64,000 nucleotides of DNA from NCBI RefSeq assembly GCF_014200405.1, contig NZ_JACHBQ010000001.1:2046001-2110000 (forward strand), given 5' to 3'. Source of the DNA: Cryobacterium roopkundense (GTDB lineage: Bacteria > Actinomycetota > Actinomycetes > Actinomycetales > Microbacteriaceae). Both the position numbers and the translations under genes were made by a program. The notes beneath the pieces were generated by a model. The model was not told where the DNA came from. It searched no databases and worked only from the letters and a program-made list of their open reading frames with translations. Shown here in pieces: positions 63,032 to 64,000 of this stretch (position 1 is the first letter of the stretch; the number at the start of each line of letters is the position of its first letter).

Positions 63032-64000
63032 CTAGGCTCGAACCTGGCCCGACCCACGCACGATCCACTTCGTGCTCGTGAGTTCTGTCAGGCCCATCGG
63101 CCCACGCGCATGCAATTTCTGCGTGGAAATGCCGACCTCGGCTCCGAAGCCGAACTCGGCTCCGTCCGTGAATCTCGTGGACGCGTTCACCATGACGGAA
63201 GCCGAATCCACCTCGTTCAGAAAACGTTCGGCGTTGCCGAGATCGTTGGTGATGATGGATTCAGTGTGGCCGGTGGAATAGCGACGGATGTGCGCGATCG
63301 CCTCCTCGAGGGAATCCACGATGCCCACGGAAACGTCGAGGCTCATGTACTCGGTGCTCCAGTCCTCGTCGGTGGCGGCCACGGCTGCGGGGTACAGCGC
63401 CCTCACTCGGGCGTCCGCGTGGAGGGTGACACCGGATTCCCTGAGCCGGTCGAGCACGCCGGGGAGTACGCGAGCGGCGGCGGCGCGGTGCACGAGCAGT
63501 GTTTCGAGAGCGTTGCACACGCTCGGACGCTGCACCTTGGAGTTGTGAACGATATCGATCGCCCACTGTTCGTTGGCGCTCTCATCGAGGAAGATGTGCA
63601 CGACGCCCGAGCCCGTTTCGATGACGGGAACCTTGGCTTGGGTAACCACCGTGTTGATCAGGTTGGCGCTCCCCCGCGGAATCAGCACGTCGACGTAGCC
63701 GCGGGCCTGCATGAGTTCGGTTGCGCCAGCACGCCCGAACGGGTCGATCGTCTGCACGGCCTCGCGGGGAAGTCCCACGGAGGCGATCGCGTCCTGTACG
63801 AGCGCCACAAGCACACGATTGGTATTCTCGGCGGCCGAACCGCCGCGCAGCACCACGGCGTTGCCGCTCTTCAGGGCGAGCGCCGCAAGATCGACGGTCA
63901 CGTTGGGCCGAGCTTCGTAAATGACACCAATCACGCCGAACGGCACGCGGACTTGACTGAGCTTGATGGCGTTGGGCATGGTGCTGCCTCGCACGACTTC
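63032..64000 (-). CDS. proA: Glutamate-5-semialdehyde dehydrogenase (C-terminal part)
   Basis: The C-terminal 322 residues are in the window; the N-terminus lies to the right. RVPFGVIGVIYEARPNVTVDLAALALKSGNAVVLRGGSAA, the nucleophile Cys in KVQRPSVCNALETLLV and NASTRFTDGAEFGFGAEVGISTQKLHARGPMGLTELTSTKW are clear. ProA reduces gamma-glutamyl phosphate, the second step of proline synthesis. No start is visible. Confidence 0.97.
   Translation of the reverse strand, partial: EVVRGSTMPNAIKLSQVRVPFGVIGVIYEARPNVTVDLAALALKSGNAVVLRGGSAAENTNRVLVALVQDAIASVGLPREAVQTIDPFGRAGATELMQARGYVDVLIPRGSANLINTVVTQAKVPVIETGSGVVHIFLDESANEQWAIDIVHNSKVQRPSVCNALETLLVHRAAAARVLPGVLDRLRESGVTLHADARVRALYPAAVAATDEDWSTEYMSLDVSVGIVDSLEEAIAHIRRYSTGHTESIITNDLGNAERFLNEVDSASVMVNASTRFTDGAEFGFGAEVGISTQKLHARGPMGLTELTSTKWIVRGSGQVRA

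Overview
The window is high-GC DNA from an actinobacterium, most likely a Microbacteriaceae member (Cryobacterium, Salinibacterium or Leifsonia-like; this is inference from gene order and codon bias). Diagnostic gene orders are DUF3000-rnd-fadA-fadB, dxs-acnA-DUF3159-DUF3710-dut-DUF3093-DUF4193-sepH, and proA-small membrane protein-nadD-anchor protein-rsfS-tRNA-Ala. There are no rRNA genes, prophage or CRISPR array. Almost everything is core chromosome.

Layout. 1-1.25 kb: oxidoreductase (partial) and EamA exporter. 1.25-3.05 kb: IS1182-family element, copy 1. 3.1-14.36 kb: DUF222/HNH protein, four tRNAs (Val-GAC, Cys, Gly, Val-CAC), YigZ, small proteins, SDR oxidoreductase, DUF2071 protein, MarP-type protease, AmtB with a GlnR-type operator, ZapE, and the sseA-sufE pair. 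14.36-16.15 kb: the second, nearly identical IS copy, sitting in the CTAG that holds the stop codons of the convergent genes sufE and an alpha/beta hydrolase. 16.1-32.4 kb: conserved actinobacterial block (DUF3000, RNase D, beta-oxidation pair, Dxs, aconitase with two candidate operators, DUF3159/DUF3710/dUTPase, DUF3093, DUF4193, SepH). 32.4-35.3 kb: a 116-bp inverted-repeat (MITE-like) element, DUF6504, an AlkZ-like winged-helix protein and a FUSC transporter. 35.3-39.2 kb: amino-acid ABC importer with a fused binding protein/permease, YceI, MpaB-like protein. 39.2-43.4 kb: Lrp regulator followed by a 2-oxoacid dehydrogenase operon (E1alpha-E1beta-E2). 43.5-49.9 kb: a promoter-uORF-sigma2-like gene, M50-like peptidase, a convergent response regulator/GAF histidine kinase pair, a 49-aa zinc ribbon below usual gene-calling size, enoyl-CoA hydratase. 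50-59 kb: a second DUF222/HNH protein, D-threonine aldolase-like enzyme and the treX-treY-treZ trehalose operon. 59-64 kb: small membrane proteins, YchJ, tRNA-Ala, rsfS, nadD, proA (partial).

Many genes are translationally coupled by ATGA/GTGA/TGATG overlaps (sseA-sufE, fadA-fadB, dut-DUF3710, ABC pair, E1alpha-E1beta-E2, treX-Y-Z, nadD-anchor protein). Several genes look leaderless, with a TANNNT-like -10 five or six bases before the start codon.

I see no obviously new multi-gene defence or biosynthetic system. The most noteworthy items are the stop-codon-preserving CTAG insertion of the IS, the MITE-like element, 14-17 bp tandem repeats that recur at gene 3' ends, candidate GlnR, MarR-type and iron-box operators, and a leader-coupled orphan sigma-region-2-like gene.
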